NCBI GenBank assembly: GCA_002710685.1
Contig: PALD01000080.1
Span: 186,001 to 250,000, forward strand
Length of the DNA stretch: 64,000 nucleotides
Source: Cytophagaceae bacterium
GTDB taxonomy: Bacteria; Bacteroidota; Bacteroidia; Flavobacteriales; Flavobacteriaceae
Reading direction: 5' to 3'
The number at the start of each line of letters is the position of its first letter. Positions within the stretch are counted from its first letter, which is position 1. Under the pieces are notes generated by a model. It did not search any database. It saw nothing but the letters and a program-made list of their open reading frames with translations, and was not told where the DNA came from. The translations under genes and the position numbers were made by a program. Below are positions 1 through 9,733 of the stretch, piece by piece.

Positions 1-759
1 AACAATGGCACCGGCGTGCCCCATGGTACGGCCAGCGGGGGCTGTCTCGCCCGCGATGAAACCTACAACGGGTTTTGTAACACCTGACTCCTTGATCCAC
101 CTTGCGGCATCAGGCTCCAGTTGACCACCTATTTCACCTATGAGCACGATACATTCGGTTTCTGGATCGTTTGCAAGCAGTTCAACGGCTTCTTTAGTGG
201 TCGTGCCTATGATGGGGTCCCCGCCTATACCTATGGCGGTCGTGATACCCAAGCCTTGTTTTACGACCTGGTCTGCAGCTTCATAGGTCAACGTACCAGA
301 TTTTGAGACGATACCCACTTTACCTTTTTTAAAGACAAAGCCCGGCATGATGCCTACTTTTGCCTCTCCCGGGGTAATCACACCAGGACAGTTGGGGCCT
401 ATCAAGCGGCAATCTTTGTTTTTTATATATGCAGCGGCCTTGATCATATCTGCTACGGGAATACCTTCAGTGATGGTAATGATTACCTTGATACCCGCGT
501 CAGCAGCTTCCATGATCGCATCAGCGGCAAATGCTGGTGGCACAAAGAGAATGGAAACATCTGCGCCCGTCTTGTCAACGGCATCCTGTACCGTGTTAAA
601 AACTGGTTTGTCCAGATGTTGCTGCCCCCCCTTACCCGGGGTTACACCACCTACTACATTTGTACCGTAATCAATCATTTGACCTGCGTGAAAAGTACCT
701 TCACTACCGGTAAAACCCTGTACGATTATCTTAGAATCTTTATTGACTAAAACGCTCAT
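1..759 (-). CDS. sucD: Succinyl-CoA synthetase alpha subunit, 3' end beyond window
   Basis: The alpha subunit of succinate-CoA ligase interconverts succinyl-CoA and succinate with substrate-level phosphorylation in the TCA cycle. The window holds 253 codons from an ATG at 757-759. About 40 C-terminal residues lie off the left edge, judging from the usual length near 290. The N-terminal CoA-binding Rossmann domain ([12 protein letters not shown], then GGVTPGKGG) and the ligase domain ([14 protein letters not shown]) are clear. The GHAGA motif with the phosphorylated histidine (His248) lies just inside the edge. It is the last gene of the minus-strand run that starts with the HD hydrolase; the 60 bp gap before it leaves room for its own promoter. 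The C-rich run near 627-640 is read in frame and is not a frameshift. Confidence 0.97.
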   Translation of the reverse strand, partial: MSVLVNKDSKIIVQGFTGSEGTFHAGQMIDYGTNVVGGVTPGKGGQQHLDKPVFNTVQDAVDKTGADVSILFVPPAFAADAIMEAADAGIKVIITITEGIPVADMIKAAAYIKNKDCRLIGPNCPGVITPGEAKVGIMPGFVFKKGKVGIVSKSGTLTYEAADQVVKQGLGITTAIGIGGDPIIGTTTKEAVELLANDPETECIVLIGEIGGQLEPDAARWIKESGVTKPVVGFIAGETAPAGRTMGHAGAIV

Positions 760-819
760 TTGTTTATTTGAATTTTATGTGGTAAAAATAGTTGATTATG
801 GGTGAACACTAAAGAATTT

Positions 820-1233
820 TCAAGACTTTATACGGCTATATGCATCCGTGTTCAAGGGGTCTTCATCACTGGGTTGACTTATTTGATACCCCCGGTATAA
901 TTTACCTTCCTTAAGTTCCCAGATGGCCATAAAATGTATTGTTGAAACTTCTTCATCAGGATTCTCTATGGTCTTGAGATAATAGGTAAGCCTTATACAG
1001 ACCTTATCTCCATCTTCAAGTACATGGGTAACAGATGGCCTTAGGGATATAAGCCCCCTGCCCATCTCCTTGCTCATGTTGTCGAGGTCTGAATAGGTCA
1101 TTTTAGAAAACCCCGTGGAGGCGTTCCAGTATAATTCTGCTTCGGGATGAAGGTAGTCTTGTAAGATGGTGGGATCGTTGAAAAAATCTGATTCATACAT
1201 ATCCCTTACCAGTTCTTTGCCTGACTTGCTCAT
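820..1233 (-). CDS. NTF2-like (SnoaL-fold) protein
   Basis: A 137-residue protein of the NTF2-like alpha+beta barrel superfamily. It has an N-terminal helical stretch ([28 protein letters not shown]) and later strands with [22 protein letters not shown], the typical pattern of nuclear transport factor 2/SnoaL-like proteins. No signal peptide or membrane segment is seen, so it should be cytoplasmic. Its start overlaps the end of the upstream LpxD-like gene by four bases (ATGA), which implies translational coupling. The substrate cannot be told from sequence; these folds are used both as enzymes and as small-ligand binders. Confidence 0.8.
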   Translation of the reverse strand: MSKSGKELVRDMYESDFFNDPTILQDYLHPEAELYWNASTGFSKMTYSDLDNMSKEMGRGLISLRPSVTHVLEDGDKVCIRLTYYLKTIENPDEEVSTIHFMAIWELKEGKLYRGYQISQPSDEDPLNTDAYSRIKS

Positions 1234-2168
1234 GATTCTTTTTTTAATTTGTTTAAAATTTCGGGAAATTGTTTTGTTGCTGCAAGTTCCCTGAACTTTA
1301 TCCTAAATTCATCAGCCGGTGACCCAAAGTAAGTCTTGTTAGCATCCAGGGACTTACCCACTCCACTTTGTGCATACACCACGGCACCTTCACCTATGGT
1401 AATACCGCTTATTACACCTACCTGGCCCCATAAGGTCACGTTATCCTCAATGATGACGCAGCCGGCAATGCCCGTTTGAGATGCAATCAACACCTTTTTA
1501 CCTATGACCACATCGTGCCCCACGTGTACCTGGTTATCGAGTTTAGACCCCTCACCTATCGTGGTATCACCACTCACGCCCCGGTCAATGGTACATGAAG
1601 CTCCTACCTCAACATCATCTTTTATCACCACGCGGCCAGAAGACCTGAGCTTGTCAAAGCCCTCCATACGTTTTTTATAGTAGAATGCATCACCTCCCAG
1701 CACGGTGCCAGAATGTATTATCACATTGTCACCAAGTATGCTATCATCACCTATGCTCACATTGGCATGGATAAGGCAATTTTCACCTATCGTCACGTTA
1801 TTGCCCACAAAAACATTGGGCTGTATTATTGTTCCTGCACCTATTTTGGCGGAAGCCGAAATAGCAGTATCGCTTGCGCGAAATGGCCTAAAGTGCATGG
1901 TCAGGGCATTGAAGTCCCTAAAGGGATCGTCAGAAATCAAGAGTGCCTTGCCCGCTGGAGCTTCAACTTCTTTATTGATCAAAACCACTGTTGCGGCAGA
2001 CTTTAATGCCCTGTCATAATATTTGGGATGGTCCACAAAAACAATATCCCCGGGCTCGACCACATGGATCTCGTTCATTCCCGTTACCGGAAAATCCTTA
2101 TCACCCACATATTTTGAATTAATGAGCGAGGCAATCTCATGCAACGTGTATGGTCTTGAAAATTTCAA
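1230..2168 (-). CDS. LpxD-like left-handed beta-helix acyltransferase (second copy)
   Basis: A 312-residue paralogue of LpxD. Residues 1-100 resemble the N-terminal uridine-binding domain of LpxD and residues 105-280 form hexapeptide repeats of a left-handed beta-helix, followed by a C-terminal helix. The catalytic-type histidine is kept (His218 in NQVHVGHDV). The position of the second LpxD histidine is serine here (Ser254 in GVISGITIG), and the GADGFGF motif of the neighbouring LpxD (4961-5992) reads GGDAFYY. Family membership is clear; the acceptor and acyl donor are unknown and may differ from canonical lipid A. Translation starts at a TTG placed directly after the efp stop codon, and the end overlaps the NTF2-like gene by four bases. 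Confidence 0.85.
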   Translation of the reverse strand: MKFSRPYTLHEIASLINSKYVGDKDFPVTGMNEIHVVEPGDIVFVDHPKYYDRALKSAATVVLINKEVEAPAGKALLISDDPFRDFNALTMHFRPFRASDTAISASAKIGAGTIIQPNVFVGNNVTIGENCLIHANVSIGDDSILGDNVIIHSGTVLGGDAFYYKKRMEGFDKLRSSGRVVIKDDVEVGASCTIDRGVSGDTTIGEGSKLDNQVHVGHDVVIGKKVLIASQTGIAGCVIIEDNVTLWGQVGVISGITIGEGAVVYAQSGVGKSLDANKTYFGSPADEFRIKFRELAATKQFPEILNKLKKES

Positions 2169-2735
2169 TTATTCTTTTATACGTTCTTTATATGTACCCT
2201 TATCTGTCTCGACCTTAATCTTGTCCCCTTCATTGATAAAAAGAGGGACCTGTACCTCTGCTCCAGACTCTACAATGGCTGGCTTGGTAGCATTGGTCGC
2301 GGTGTTGCCCTTAATTCCAGGCTCAGTATGCGTGACCTCCAGGATTACATGTGGGGGCATGTCAACGGATAGCGGCATATTATCTTCAGTATTGATAGAT
2401 ACGCTCACGACCTCGCCTTCCTTGAGAAGTCCCGGCTGGTCTATCGCACTTTCCACAAGGCGTATCTGGGTATAATCATCCACGTTCATGAAGTGATAGA
2501 AGTCGCCATCATTGTACAGGTATTGAAAACCGTTGGTCTCCACGCGCACATCTTCTATTTTATGTCCTGCAGAAAAGGTATTGTCGAGGACCTTGCCCGT
2601 CGTGACGCTCTTGAGTTTTGTTCTCACAAATGCTGGGCCCTTACCGGGTTTAACGTGCAAAAATTCAATGATTTTATAAATGTCATGATTGTAACGGATG
2701 CACATTCCGTTTCTAATATCTGAAGTAGTTGCCAT
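2169..2735 (-). CDS. efp: Translation elongation factor P
   Basis: EF-P of 188 residues, the normal length, binds ribosomes stalled at polyproline stretches and restores peptide bond formation. The N-terminal KOW-like domain has the loop VKPGKGPAFVR with the modifiable lysine at residue 32. Two OB domains follow, ending with VPLFINEGDKIKVETDKGTYKERI. The gene sits between lpxA and the second lpxD-like gene; the downstream start codon directly follows its stop, so the genes are probably cotranscribed. No efp-modifying enzyme is in the window. Confidence 0.97.
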   Translation of the reverse strand: MATTSDIRNGMCIRYNHDIYKIIEFLHVKPGKGPAFVRTKLKSVTTGKVLDNTFSAGHKIEDVRVETNGFQYLYNDGDFYHFMNVDDYTQIRLVESAIDQPGLLKEGEVVSVSINTEDNMPLSVDMPPHVILEVTHTEPGIKGNTATNATKPAIVESGAEVQVPLFINEGDKIKVETDKGTYKERIKE

Positions 2736-2773
2736 ATAATTTATTAGCTTATTCTAAAATATGATTTTATTGA

Positions 2774-3559
2774 TTATCCAGCTGAGAAATATCCTTTCAT
2801 GATACCTCTTTGTGAGTTTTTTATGAACTGAAGGATTTCATCACGCTCTGGTGTTGCCTCCATTTCAGCTTCGATAATGTTCACTGCCTGGCTGTTGTTA
2901 TAGTTTTTTTGGTACAGGATTCTATAGATATCCTGTATTTCCCTTATTTTTTCGGTGGTGTATCCCCTTCGGCGCAAGCCTATTGAATTTATGCCCACAA
3001 ATGAAAGTGGTTCCCGGCCGGCCTTGACATAGGGAGGGACATCTTTTCGCACAAGCGAACCACCTGTTACAAAAGCATGGCTGCCTATGGTACAAAACTG
3101 CTGTACCGCTGCCATACCGGCGAGTACAACATAATCCCCCACGAGTATATGCCCCGCAAGGGTACTGTTGTTTGAAAATATACAATGGTCGCCCACGATG
3201 CAGTCATGTGCGATATGGCTGTAGGCCATGATCCAGCAATCTGACCCTATCTGGGTTTTCATCTTGTCAGTGGTGCCCCGGTTTATGGTCACACATTCTC
3301 TAATTGTGGTATTGTCACCTATAATGGTAACGGTATCCTCATCATCAAATTTTTTATCCTGGGGGATTGCGCTGATAACGGCACCGGGAAAGATGTTCAC
3401 GTTCTTCCCTATGCGGGCACCTTCCATTATGGTAACGTTTGAGCCTATCCAGGTTCCTTCTCCTATGGTCACGTTGTTATGAATGGTGGTAAAGGGTTCA
3501 ATGACCACATTTTTTGCGATCTTGGCTCCTGGATGTACGTATGCTAAAGGCTGATTCAT
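2774..3559 (-). CDS. lpxA: UDP-N-acetylglucosamine O-acyltransferase
   Basis: LpxA of 261 residues catalyses the first step of lipid A synthesis, transferring a 3-hydroxyacyl chain from ACP to UDP-GlcNAc. The ATG at 3557-3559 (MNQPLAYVHPGAKI) is preferred. A longer frame exists, but it runs back through the end of lpxC-fabZ and its extra residues do not fit the family. Hexapeptide repeats form the beta-helix; IMAYSHIAHDCIVGDHC carries the catalytic histidine region, and a C-terminal helical domain follows (GLRRRGYTTEKIREIQDIYRILY). Only two bases separate it from lpxC-fabZ. Confidence 0.96.
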   Translation of the reverse strand: MNQPLAYVHPGAKIAKNVVIEPFTTIHNNVTIGEGTWIGSNVTIMEGARIGKNVNIFPGAVISAIPQDKKFDDEDTVTIIGDNTTIRECVTINRGTTDKMKTQIGSDCWIMAYSHIAHDCIVGDHCIFSNNSTLAGHILVGDYVVLAGMAAVQQFCTIGSHAFVTGGSLVRKDVPPYVKAGREPLSFVGINSIGLRRRGYTTEKIREIQDIYRILYQKNYNNSQAVNIIEAEMEATPERDEILQFIKNSQRGIMKGYFSAG

Positions 3560-3561
3560 CC

Positions 3562-4971
3562 TTATTTGTTCTTGTTTTTTACTATTTGCGCCATAAGTTC
3601 TGCCTCTGTTGCGAGTTTTCCATTTGCATAGGCATAACCTTGCATGTGGCATATACCACGGCGTATGGGTGAAAGTAGTTCTAGTTTAAAGATAAGTGTA
3701 TCTCCCGGGTTTACCTGCTGTTTGAACCTTACATTATCTATTTTCATGAAATAGGTAAGGTAATTTTCAGGATCTGGCACCGTGCTCAACGCCAGGATTC
3801 CACCGGTCTGGGCCATGGCCTCTACCTGCAGAACACCGGGCATTACCGGGGCCCCGGGAAAATGCCCCACAAAAAAGGGTTCATTCATGGTAACATTTTT
3901 CAAACCTACAACGTGGGTGTCAGAAATTTCAAGAATCTTGTCCACGAGCAAGAATGGTGGCCTATGCGGAAGCATATCCATGATATCGATGATGTTCTTG
4001 ACGGGAGGTTTTGTCAGGTCAAAGGATGGCACATTGTTCCTTTTTTCCTGCCTTATGATCTTCTTGAGTTTTTTTGCAAACTGTGTGTTTACAAAATGGC
4101 CGGGCTTATTGGCAATTACCTTACCACGTATGGGTGTACCCACAAGGGCAAGGTCACCTATTACATCGAGCAATTTGTGCCGTGCAGCCTCATTGGGGTG
4201 ATGCAGGGTAAGATTGTCGAGGATACCGTTAGGCTTTACCGAGATATCATCCTTATTAAAGGCATGCCTTAGTTTTTCCATCGTTTGTGGGGAGAGTTCC
4301 TTATCAACGTACACAATGGCATTGTTAAGGTCTCCACCTTTTATCAAACCATTTTCAAGGAGCATTTCAATCTCGTGCAGGAAGCTAAAGGTCCGCGCAT
4401 TTGAAATCTCTCCCTTAAATTCAGTTATGGTCTTGATACTGGCATTTTGCGTGCCCAGTACCTTGGTGCCAAAATCAACCATGGTGGTGACCTGGTATTC
4501 ATTAGCCGGCATGAGGAGTATTTCACTTCCCGTGGCCTCATCCAGGTAACTTATCACCTCTGTGACAACGTATTCTTCCTTTACCGCATCCTGCTCGACA
4601 ACGCCAGCTTTTTCAATAGCTTCAACAAAATATTTTGAAGAACCGTCCATTATGGGGGGTTCAGAAGCATTCATCTCGATAAGGATATTGTCAATGCCCA
4701 GCCCCACGCAAGCGGCCAGCACGTGCTCGCTGGTCTGGATGCTCACACCCATTTTCTCCAGGTTTGTGCCCCTCTGGGTGTTCACCACATAGTCAGCATT
4801 TGCTTCTATCACGGGTTGTCCTTCCAGGTCAACCCTTTTGAATGCCATGCCCGTATTTTCTTTTGCGGGTTTAAAAGTGAGGGTAACATTCTTTCCTGTA
4901 TGTAAACCAACGCCGGTCAAAGAAGCTTCACCGGCGATTGTTTTTTGCTTTGTTTCGGTCTTACCTATCAT
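3562..4971 (-). CDS. lpxC-fabZ: Fused UDP-3-O-acyl-GlcNAc deacetylase / 3-hydroxyacyl-ACP dehydratase
   Basis: A 469-residue bifunctional protein typical of Bacteroidota. Residues 1-310 are LpxC, the zinc deacetylase that commits the lipid A pathway; its zinc and catalytic residues are in TSEHVLAA and [18 protein letters not shown]. Residues 325-465 are FabZ ([17 protein letters not shown], then [22 protein letters not shown] with the active-site His and Glu), the dehydratase of fatty acid elongation. The fusion ties together two activities that compete for 3-hydroxyacyl-ACP. The gene overlaps the end of lpxD by 11 bases and lies two bases before lpxA. Confidence 0.97.
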   Translation of the reverse strand: MIGKTETKQKTIAGEASLTGVGLHTGKNVTLTFKPAKENTGMAFKRVDLEGQPVIEANADYVVNTQRGTNLEKMGVSIQTSEHVLAACVGLGIDNILIEMNASEPPIMDGSSKYFVEAIEKAGVVEQDAVKEEYVVTEVISYLDEATGSEILLMPANEYQVTTMVDFGTKVLGTQNASIKTITEFKGEISNARTFSFLHEIEMLLENGLIKGGDLNNAIVYVDKELSPQTMEKLRHAFNKDDISVKPNGILDNLTLHHPNEAARHKLLDVIGDLALVGTPIRGKVIANKPGHFVNTQFAKKLKKIIRQEKRNNVPSFDLTKPPVKNIIDIMDMLPHRPPFLLVDKILEISDTHVVGLKNVTMNEPFFVGHFPGAPVMPGVLQVEAMAQTGGILALSTVPDPENYLTYFMKIDNVRFKQQVNPGDTLIFKLELLSPIRRGICHMQGYAYANGKLATEAELMAQIVKNKNK

Positions 4972-5992
4972 GGAGTTTATCCTTTTCCAGATTATCTATT
5001 TTTTTAACCAGTTCTGGTAGATTCTTAAAATGAACGTATGATTTATTGAACTCCCCGTATGCCAGGGCAGGAGATCCCTGTAATGCCTCTCCATCCTTTA
5101 CATTGCGGGCTATGCCGCTTTGAGCCTGTATCCTTACGTTGTCTCCTATCGTGATGTGGCCCACGATGCCCACTTGACCGCCAATGATGCAATGCTTTCC
5201 TATTTTAGTTGAACCGGCAATACCCGTTTGTGCCGCGATGGCTGTATGCTCACCTATCTCTACATTATGTGCAATCTGTATCTGGTTATCGAGCTTTACC
5301 CCGCGCTTGATGATGGTTGACCCCAGGGTGGCCCTGTCAATTGTGGTACCGGCGCCCACATCTACATTATCTTCTATGATCACGTTGCCTGTCTGGGGCA
5401 CCTTGCTGTAGACTCCTTCTTCATTTGGCGTAAAGCCAAAACCGTCCGCACCTATTATGGCACCGCTGTGAATATAGACATTGTTGCCCAGTATGGACTC
5501 TGAATATATTTTTGCTCCAGCGAAAATAACACAGTCGTCCCCTATCTCGACATTGTCTCCTATATATACATTGGGATAGATCTTAACATTGTCGCCTATG
5601 GATACGTTTTCTCCCAGGTATGAAAATGCACCTAGGTAAACATTGTCTCCATACTTGGCTGAATCAGCAACAAAAACAGGTTGCTCAACCCCAGATTTAT
5701 GAAGCTTTACCTTATTATAGTACTCTAAAAGTTTAGAAAATGATTTATATGCATCTTCTACACGTATCAAGGTAGTGTTCACTTCTTCTTCTGCGTGGAA
5801 ATCCTTATCGACTATCGTTACCGAAGCTTCAGTTGTATATATGTAGGAAGTATATTTTGGATTTGCCAAAAAGGTCAATGAACCCTTTGAGCCCTCTTCT
5901 ATTTTAGAGAGCTTTGAGACTTCAGTATCGGCATCACCTTCAATGATACCGTCCAAAATCCCTGCAATTTGTGCTGCTGTAAATTTCATCAT
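4961..5992 (-). CDS. lpxD: UDP-3-O-(3-hydroxyacyl)glucosamine N-acyltransferase
   Basis: LpxD of 343 residues adds the N-linked 3-hydroxyacyl chain in the third lipid A step. The N-terminal uridine-binding domain (residues 1-100) is followed by hexapeptide repeats (about 105-290) with GADGFGF near residue 181. Both family histidines are present: His242 in [10 protein letters not shown] and His279 in [10 protein letters not shown]. This is therefore the canonical enzyme, unlike the paralogue at 1230-2168. Two adjacent methionines are possible starts (5992 or 5989). It lies 22 bases after the HD hydrolase and overlaps lpxC-fabZ. Confidence 0.95.
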   Translation of the reverse strand: MMKFTAAQIAGILDGIIEGDADTEVSKLSKIEEGSKGSLTFLANPKYTSYIYTTEASVTIVDKDFHAEEEVNTTLIRVEDAYKSFSKLLEYYNKVKLHKSGVEQPVFVADSAKYGDNVYLGAFSYLGENVSIGDNVKIYPNVYIGDNVEIGDDCVIFAGAKIYSESILGNNVYIHSGAIIGADGFGFTPNEEGVYSKVPQTGNVIIEDNVDVGAGTTIDRATLGSTIIKRGVKLDNQIQIAHNVEIGEHTAIAAQTGIAGSTKIGKHCIIGGQVGIVGHITIGDNVRIQAQSGIARNVKDGEALQGSPALAYGEFNKSYVHFKNLPELVKKIDNLEKDKLHDR

Positions 5993-6014
5993 CGCAAAAA
6001 TAGAAAAAAAAGGG

Positions 6015-7244
6015 TCAATCTTTATGCTTGGGAAAGCAGATATAGTTTTTGACTATGACCTTGGAGAGTGCTTTTAAACTCAATTGATCACTTGCCTTGA
6101 CGACATCGATAACTTTTCCTTTTTTAGTTAATATCTCAATACCTGCTTTTTCACTTGTGTAGGCCTGGTTTGTAATGGTGCCCGTAAAAACAAAATAACC
6201 TGCTTCTTCTTCTGTGATAGAGTAGGTATCCATCAATCCCTGTATTGTATTTTTCACAAATTCTGGTGAAAATGGTTTTTTCTTGATCTTGATGGCAAGT
6301 AGCTTCCTATTGATGATTTTTTTAGAAAGGGTGCTCAACACAAAATCATCTTGCCCGCACCACTCCTTCATTGCGCTTATCACATCATAATCATCCAGCC
6401 TTGCAAAGGTCCTGAGCGCATTTTCATCAAACGAGCCTTTTGATATTTTATTTTTCAGGAAGAATTGCAGCGCTTCACTGGCCGGCAGAGCCACTCCGTT
6501 TTCGGTAAGGTCTTTTGCCCTCTTGAGCACGCGCACTAGCAACTGCTCTGCAGCGATACCCGTCTTGTGCAGGTAGACCTGCCAGTACATCAAGCGGCGG
6601 GCAACAAGAAATTTTTCTATGGTGTACACGCCTTTTTCCTCCACCATGAGCTTATCGTCCTTGACGGCCAGCATGGCGAGTATCCTATCTGTATTGATGT
6701 TACCCTCTGCCATACCGGTATAAAAACTATCCCTTTTGAGATAGTCTGTCCTGTCCATATCCAGTTGGCCAGATACAAGCTGGTGCAAAAATGGACGATG
6801 GTATGAACCGGTGAAGATTTTAATGGCAAGGGTTAAACTTCCGTTAAACTCATCGTTGAGGGCATGCATGAACCTGCGTGAAATTTCTTCATGGTCGATG
6901 TCTTCTACAATGCTATTTTCCATGGCATGAGAAAACGGGCCGTGGCCTATATCGTGCAGCAGGATTGCGATTTTTGCCGCTTCCTTTTCTTCTTCAGAGA
7001 TTTCAACCCCCTTGCGTTCAAGTACTTCTAGCGCCTTGGTCATGATGTGCAGGCAGCCCACGGCATGGTGAAAACGGGTGTGGTGTGCCCCGGGATATAC
7101 CAAGTAAGAAAGTCCCATCTGGGAAATCCTTCTCAACCTCTGAAAAAATTTATGCTGAATCAACTCAAAAATGACCCCCCGCGGTATGGTAATAAAGCCA
7201 TAAATAGGGTCGTTAATTATTGTAAGTTTGTTAGTGTTTCTCAA
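6015..7244 (-). CDS. HD-domain phosphohydrolase (SAMHD1/dGTPase-like)
   Basis: A 409-residue cytoplasmic protein with a classic HD metal site: FHHAVG near residue 59, then [16 protein letters not shown] (His-Asp at 97-98), and [13 protein letters not shown] further on. These motifs place it with the SAMHD1/dNTP triphosphohydrolase-like HD proteins (COG1078), so hydrolysis of a nucleotide is likely, though the substrate is not fixed by sequence. It is the first gene of the minus-strand run ending in sucD, with lpxD 22 bases downstream, and is divergent from porX across 76 bases. Confidence 0.88.
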   Translation of the reverse strand: MRNTNKLTIINDPIYGFITIPRGVIFELIQHKFFQRLRRISQMGLSYLVYPGAHHTRFHHAVGCLHIMTKALEVLERKGVEISEEEKEAAKIAILLHDIGHGPFSHAMENSIVEDIDHEEISRRFMHALNDEFNGSLTLAIKIFTGSYHRPFLHQLVSGQLDMDRTDYLKRDSFYTGMAEGNINTDRILAMLAVKDDKLMVEEKGVYTIEKFLVARRLMYWQVYLHKTGIAAEQLLVRVLKRAKDLTENGVALPASEALQFFLKNKISKGSFDENALRTFARLDDYDVISAMKEWCGQDDFVLSTLSKKIINRKLLAIKIKKKPFSPEFVKNTIQGLMDTYSITEEEAGYFVFTGTITNQAYTSEKAGIEILTKKGKVIDVVKASDQLSLKALSKVIVKNYICFPKHKD

Positions 7245-7320
7245 ACAGTGGTTGTTTTCTTTTGGCGAAAGCCGTCACTATATAATGACAACAAAATTGA
7301 TATAAACAAAGATAATACAT

Positions 7321-8874
7321 ATGAGCACGATAAAAATTTTATGGGTAGATGATGAGATAGATTTGCTCAAACCACATATAATGTTCCTTGAAAAGAAAAA
7401 TTATGATGTCTCGACCTGCCAGAGCGGTACCGAAGCAATTGAACTGGTGGGAGAAGAAAATTTTGACATTGTTTTTCTTGACGAAAACATGCCAGGCCTC
7501 AGCGGGCTAGAAACCTTGAGCGAGATCAAGGCCATACGCGATACCCTGCCCGTGGTCATGATCACAAAAAGTGAGGAAGAATATATTATGGAGGAAGCGA
7601 TAGGTTCTAAAATAGCAGATTACCTAATCAAACCCGTTAACCCCAACCAAATCTTGTTAAGCCTCAAGAAAAACTTGGATACCAGTAGGCTTGTCAGCGA
7701 AAAAACCACACTCAGCTATCAACAGGAATTTAGAAAAATCGCCATGGATATGTCCATGGTAAACACCTATGAAGAGTGGGCTGAACTCTATCAAAAATTG
7801 ACTTACTGGGAGCTTGAGCTTGAAAATATTGAAGACCAGGGGATGCACGAGATCCTAGAGTCGCAAAAGGTTGAGGCAAACAACGGCTTCTTCAAGTTTG
7901 TAGAACGCAATTACCAGGACTGGTTCAACGGTAGTGATGATAAACCAGTGATGTCGCACACCCTCTTCAGGGAGTGGGTCGTGCCCCAAATCAAAAAAGA
8001 CGATGTCCCCACCGTATTCATAGTCATTGACAATTTGCGCTATGATCAATGGAAATCGTTTGAGCCCATTATAGGCAACTATTATAAAAAAGAAAGTGAA
8101 AAGACCTATTACAGCATCCTGCCCACAGCTACCCAGTATGCAAGAAATGCAATATTCTCAGGGCTCATGCCCAGCGATATGGAAAAGAAACATCCTGACC
8201 TCTGGCTCAATGATACAGATGAAGGAGGAAAAAATCAAAATGAAGATAAATTCCTGGATGCCCAACTCAAACGCCTGGGACTGAATTTAAAATGGGACTA
8301 TCATAAAATCACCAGCCTAAAAGGAGGTAAAAAGCTGGTGGAGAATTTTAACAGTGTCAAGAACAATGACCTTACGGTCATCGTCTACAACTTTGTGGAT
8401 ATGCTCAGTCACAGCAAGACAGAGATGGAAGTCATCAAGGAACTGGCATCTAACGACAAATCCTATAGAAGCCTTACCACAAGCTGGTTCAAGAACTCAC
8501 CCCTGCTTGAGATGATACAAAAATCACAGCAGCTCGGCCTGCGCGTGGTACTCACCACCGATCATGGCACCATAAATGTAAAAAACCCATCAAAGGTCAT
8601 AGGTGATAAAAACACAAGCCTCAATTTAAGGTACAAGACGGGCAAAAGCCTTACTTATGAAGATAAGGAAGTGCTCGCAGCTACTGATCCCAAGAAAATA
8701 CACCTTCCCACTATCAACATGAGCAGTAGCTTTATTTTTGCAAAAGGGGATTTGTTCTTTGCATATCCCAATAATTACAATCATTATGTAAGCTATTATA
8801 GGAACACCTACCAGCACGGCGGGGTCTCGCTGGAAGAAATGATAATTCCATTCGTTATATTAAATCCTAGATAA
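7321..8874 (+). CDS. porX: Response regulator with PglZ domain, T9SS regulator PorX
   Basis: A 517-residue protein with an N-terminal CheY-like receiver (residues 1-120, phosphoacceptor Asp54 in VFLDENMPG, conserved Lys in YLIKP) and a C-terminal PglZ/alkaline-phosphatase-fold domain (about 190-515; VIDNLRYDQW, FVDMLSHSKTEM, TTDHGTINV hold likely metal ligands). This architecture is PorX, which works with the histidine kinase PorY and the sigma factor SigP to control type IX secretion and gliding genes in Bacteroidota. No PorY or T9SS structural gene is in the window. The gene is divergent from the HD hydrolase and followed 37 bases later by tsaE. Confidence 0.93.
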   Translation: MSTIKILWVDDEIDLLKPHIMFLEKKNYDVSTCQSGTEAIELVGEENFDIVFLDENMPGLSGLETLSEIKAIRDTLPVVMITKSEEEYIMEEAIGSKIADYLIKPVNPNQILLSLKKNLDTSRLVSEKTTLSYQQEFRKIAMDMSMVNTYEEWAELYQKLTYWELELENIEDQGMHEILESQKVEANNGFFKFVERNYQDWFNGSDDKPVMSHTLFREWVVPQIKKDDVPTVFIVIDNLRYDQWKSFEPIIGNYYKKESEKTYYSILPTATQYARNAIFSGLMPSDMEKKHPDLWLNDTDEGGKNQNEDKFLDAQLKRLGLNLKWDYHKITSLKGGKKLVENFNSVKNNDLTVIVYNFVDMLSHSKTEMEVIKELASNDKSYRSLTTSWFKNSPLLEMIQKSQQLGLRVVLTTDHGTINVKNPSKVIGDKNTSLNLRYKTGKSLTYEDKEVLAATDPKKIHLPTINMSSSFIFAKGDLFFAYPNNYNHYVSYYRNTYQHGGVSLEEMIIPFVILNPR

Positions 8875-8911
8875 TTGTTATATTGCACCGCCCTTAAATA
8901 TTCAAACCCCT

Positions 8912-9319
8912 ATGAATGCTACCTATGCATTGTCACATATTGACGACATTGCTCAAAAGGTAATAGATAATTCTTCACACAAGGTTATTCTATTCTCAGG
9001 ACCCATGGGTGCAGGTAAAACCACCCTGATAAAATCTATGGTTCGATATCTAGGGTACGATGGTGAAGTATCCAGCCCCACTTTTTCTTTAGTAAACGAG
9101 TACTGCACAAATGTTGGCGAGTTGATATTTCATTTCGATTTTTATCGAATAAATGACCCTAATGAAGCACTTGACATAGGTTTTGATGAATATTTAGATC
9201 AAAACGGTTGGGTATTTATAGAATGGCCTGAAAAAATTAACAATTTATTACCAGAAAATTACCATTCGGCGAATATTAAATCGATAAACGAAAAGGAAAG
9301 ATTGCTTGAATTTTGTTAA
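8912..9319 (+). CDS. tsaE: tRNA t6A biosynthesis ATPase TsaE
   Basis: TsaE of 135 residues is the ATPase partner of TsaB-TsaD that makes N6-threonylcarbamoyladenosine at position 37 of ANN-decoding tRNAs. The Walker A motif GPMGAGKTTLIK lies near residues 30-41. SSPTFSLVNEY and the acidic FHFDFYRINDPNEA follow, as does FIEWPEKI, all hallmarks of the family. It sits 37 bases after porX and may share its transcript. The N-terminus fits the family length, supporting the ATG at 8912. Confidence 0.93.
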   Translation: MNATYALSHIDDIAQKVIDNSSHKVILFSGPMGAGKTTLIKSMVRYLGYDGEVSSPTFSLVNEYCTNVGELIFHFDFYRINDPNEALDIGFDEYLDQNGWVFIEWPEKINNLLPENYHSANIKSINEKERLLEFC

Positions 9320-9520
9320 AAAATGTTAAAAATATAATTTATTGCAATAAATATTTAAAACAATGTGTAGGAATTTTCCTTGTTGTCTCTATCCGTGAGT
9401 TTGACCAAGAAATCAAAATCAAAAATGAAAAAATTTAATGCGAGACAAAAATGGAAATTTCAAGGTTAAACTGTAGAATTTTATCAGAGAAAGGTATGCG
9501 AAAATAAGGAATTTTTAACA

Positions 9521-9553
9521 TTCGTAATTAAGGTGAAATGTGCCCTAAGTTTG
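9521..9553 (+). promoter_or_regulatory. Probable promoter for the 9593 micropeptide gene
   Basis: Within the 273 bp gap after tsaE, TAAGTTTG at 9546-9553 matches the Bacteroidota -7 element TAnnTTTG. TTCG at 9521-9524 lies 21 bases upstream, one mismatch from the -33 TTTG. The predicted start is near 9558, giving a leader of about 35 bases. The rest of the gap (9320-9520) is AT-rich and shows no gene. Confidence 0.5.
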
Positions 9554-9592
9554 TATCAAACAAATCATTAACACATTTAAACCTCTAAAATT

Positions 9593-9733
9593 ATGAAACT
9601 AAAAGCTCTACTTTTCGGACTACTTATCGCTGGATCTACTGCATTAACTTACACTGCAACTCAAGAACATAATTCAGATTATGCAGCGAAACAAGTTGAC
9701 AAAACAAAGGTCAAAGTCCCTCCTCGCGGGTAG
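9593..9733 (+). CDS. Secreted micropeptide of 46 residues
   Basis: A short gene read directly from sequence. ATG at 9593 opens a 46-codon frame with a clear signal peptide (MKLKALLFGLLIAGSTALTYTA) followed by a short hydrophilic tail that ends DKTKVKVPPRG before the TAG at 9731. A promoter-like element lies 40 bases upstream. The last 53 bases overlap, in another frame, the start of the membrane protein at 9681. No function is recognised. The signal peptide, promoter and AAA-rich context (ctctaaaattATG) support a real gene; the short length keeps confidence moderate. Confidence 0.6.
   Translation: MKLKALLFGLLIAGSTALTYTATQEHNSDYAAKQVDKTKVKVPPRG

Noticed and set aside
625..645. C-rich run in sucD as a possible frameshift
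   Set aside because: Translation through the run gives [12 protein letters not shown], the expected SucD sequence.
1705..2019. Plus-strand open frames opposite lpxD-like gene
   Set aside because: Two overlapping frames lie antisense to hexapeptide-repeat coding DNA with no family likeness; such shadows occur over most genes here.
3560..3652. Longer LpxA start
   Set aside because: It would translate the 3' end of lpxC-fabZ in another frame; the ATG two bases after that stop fits LpxA.
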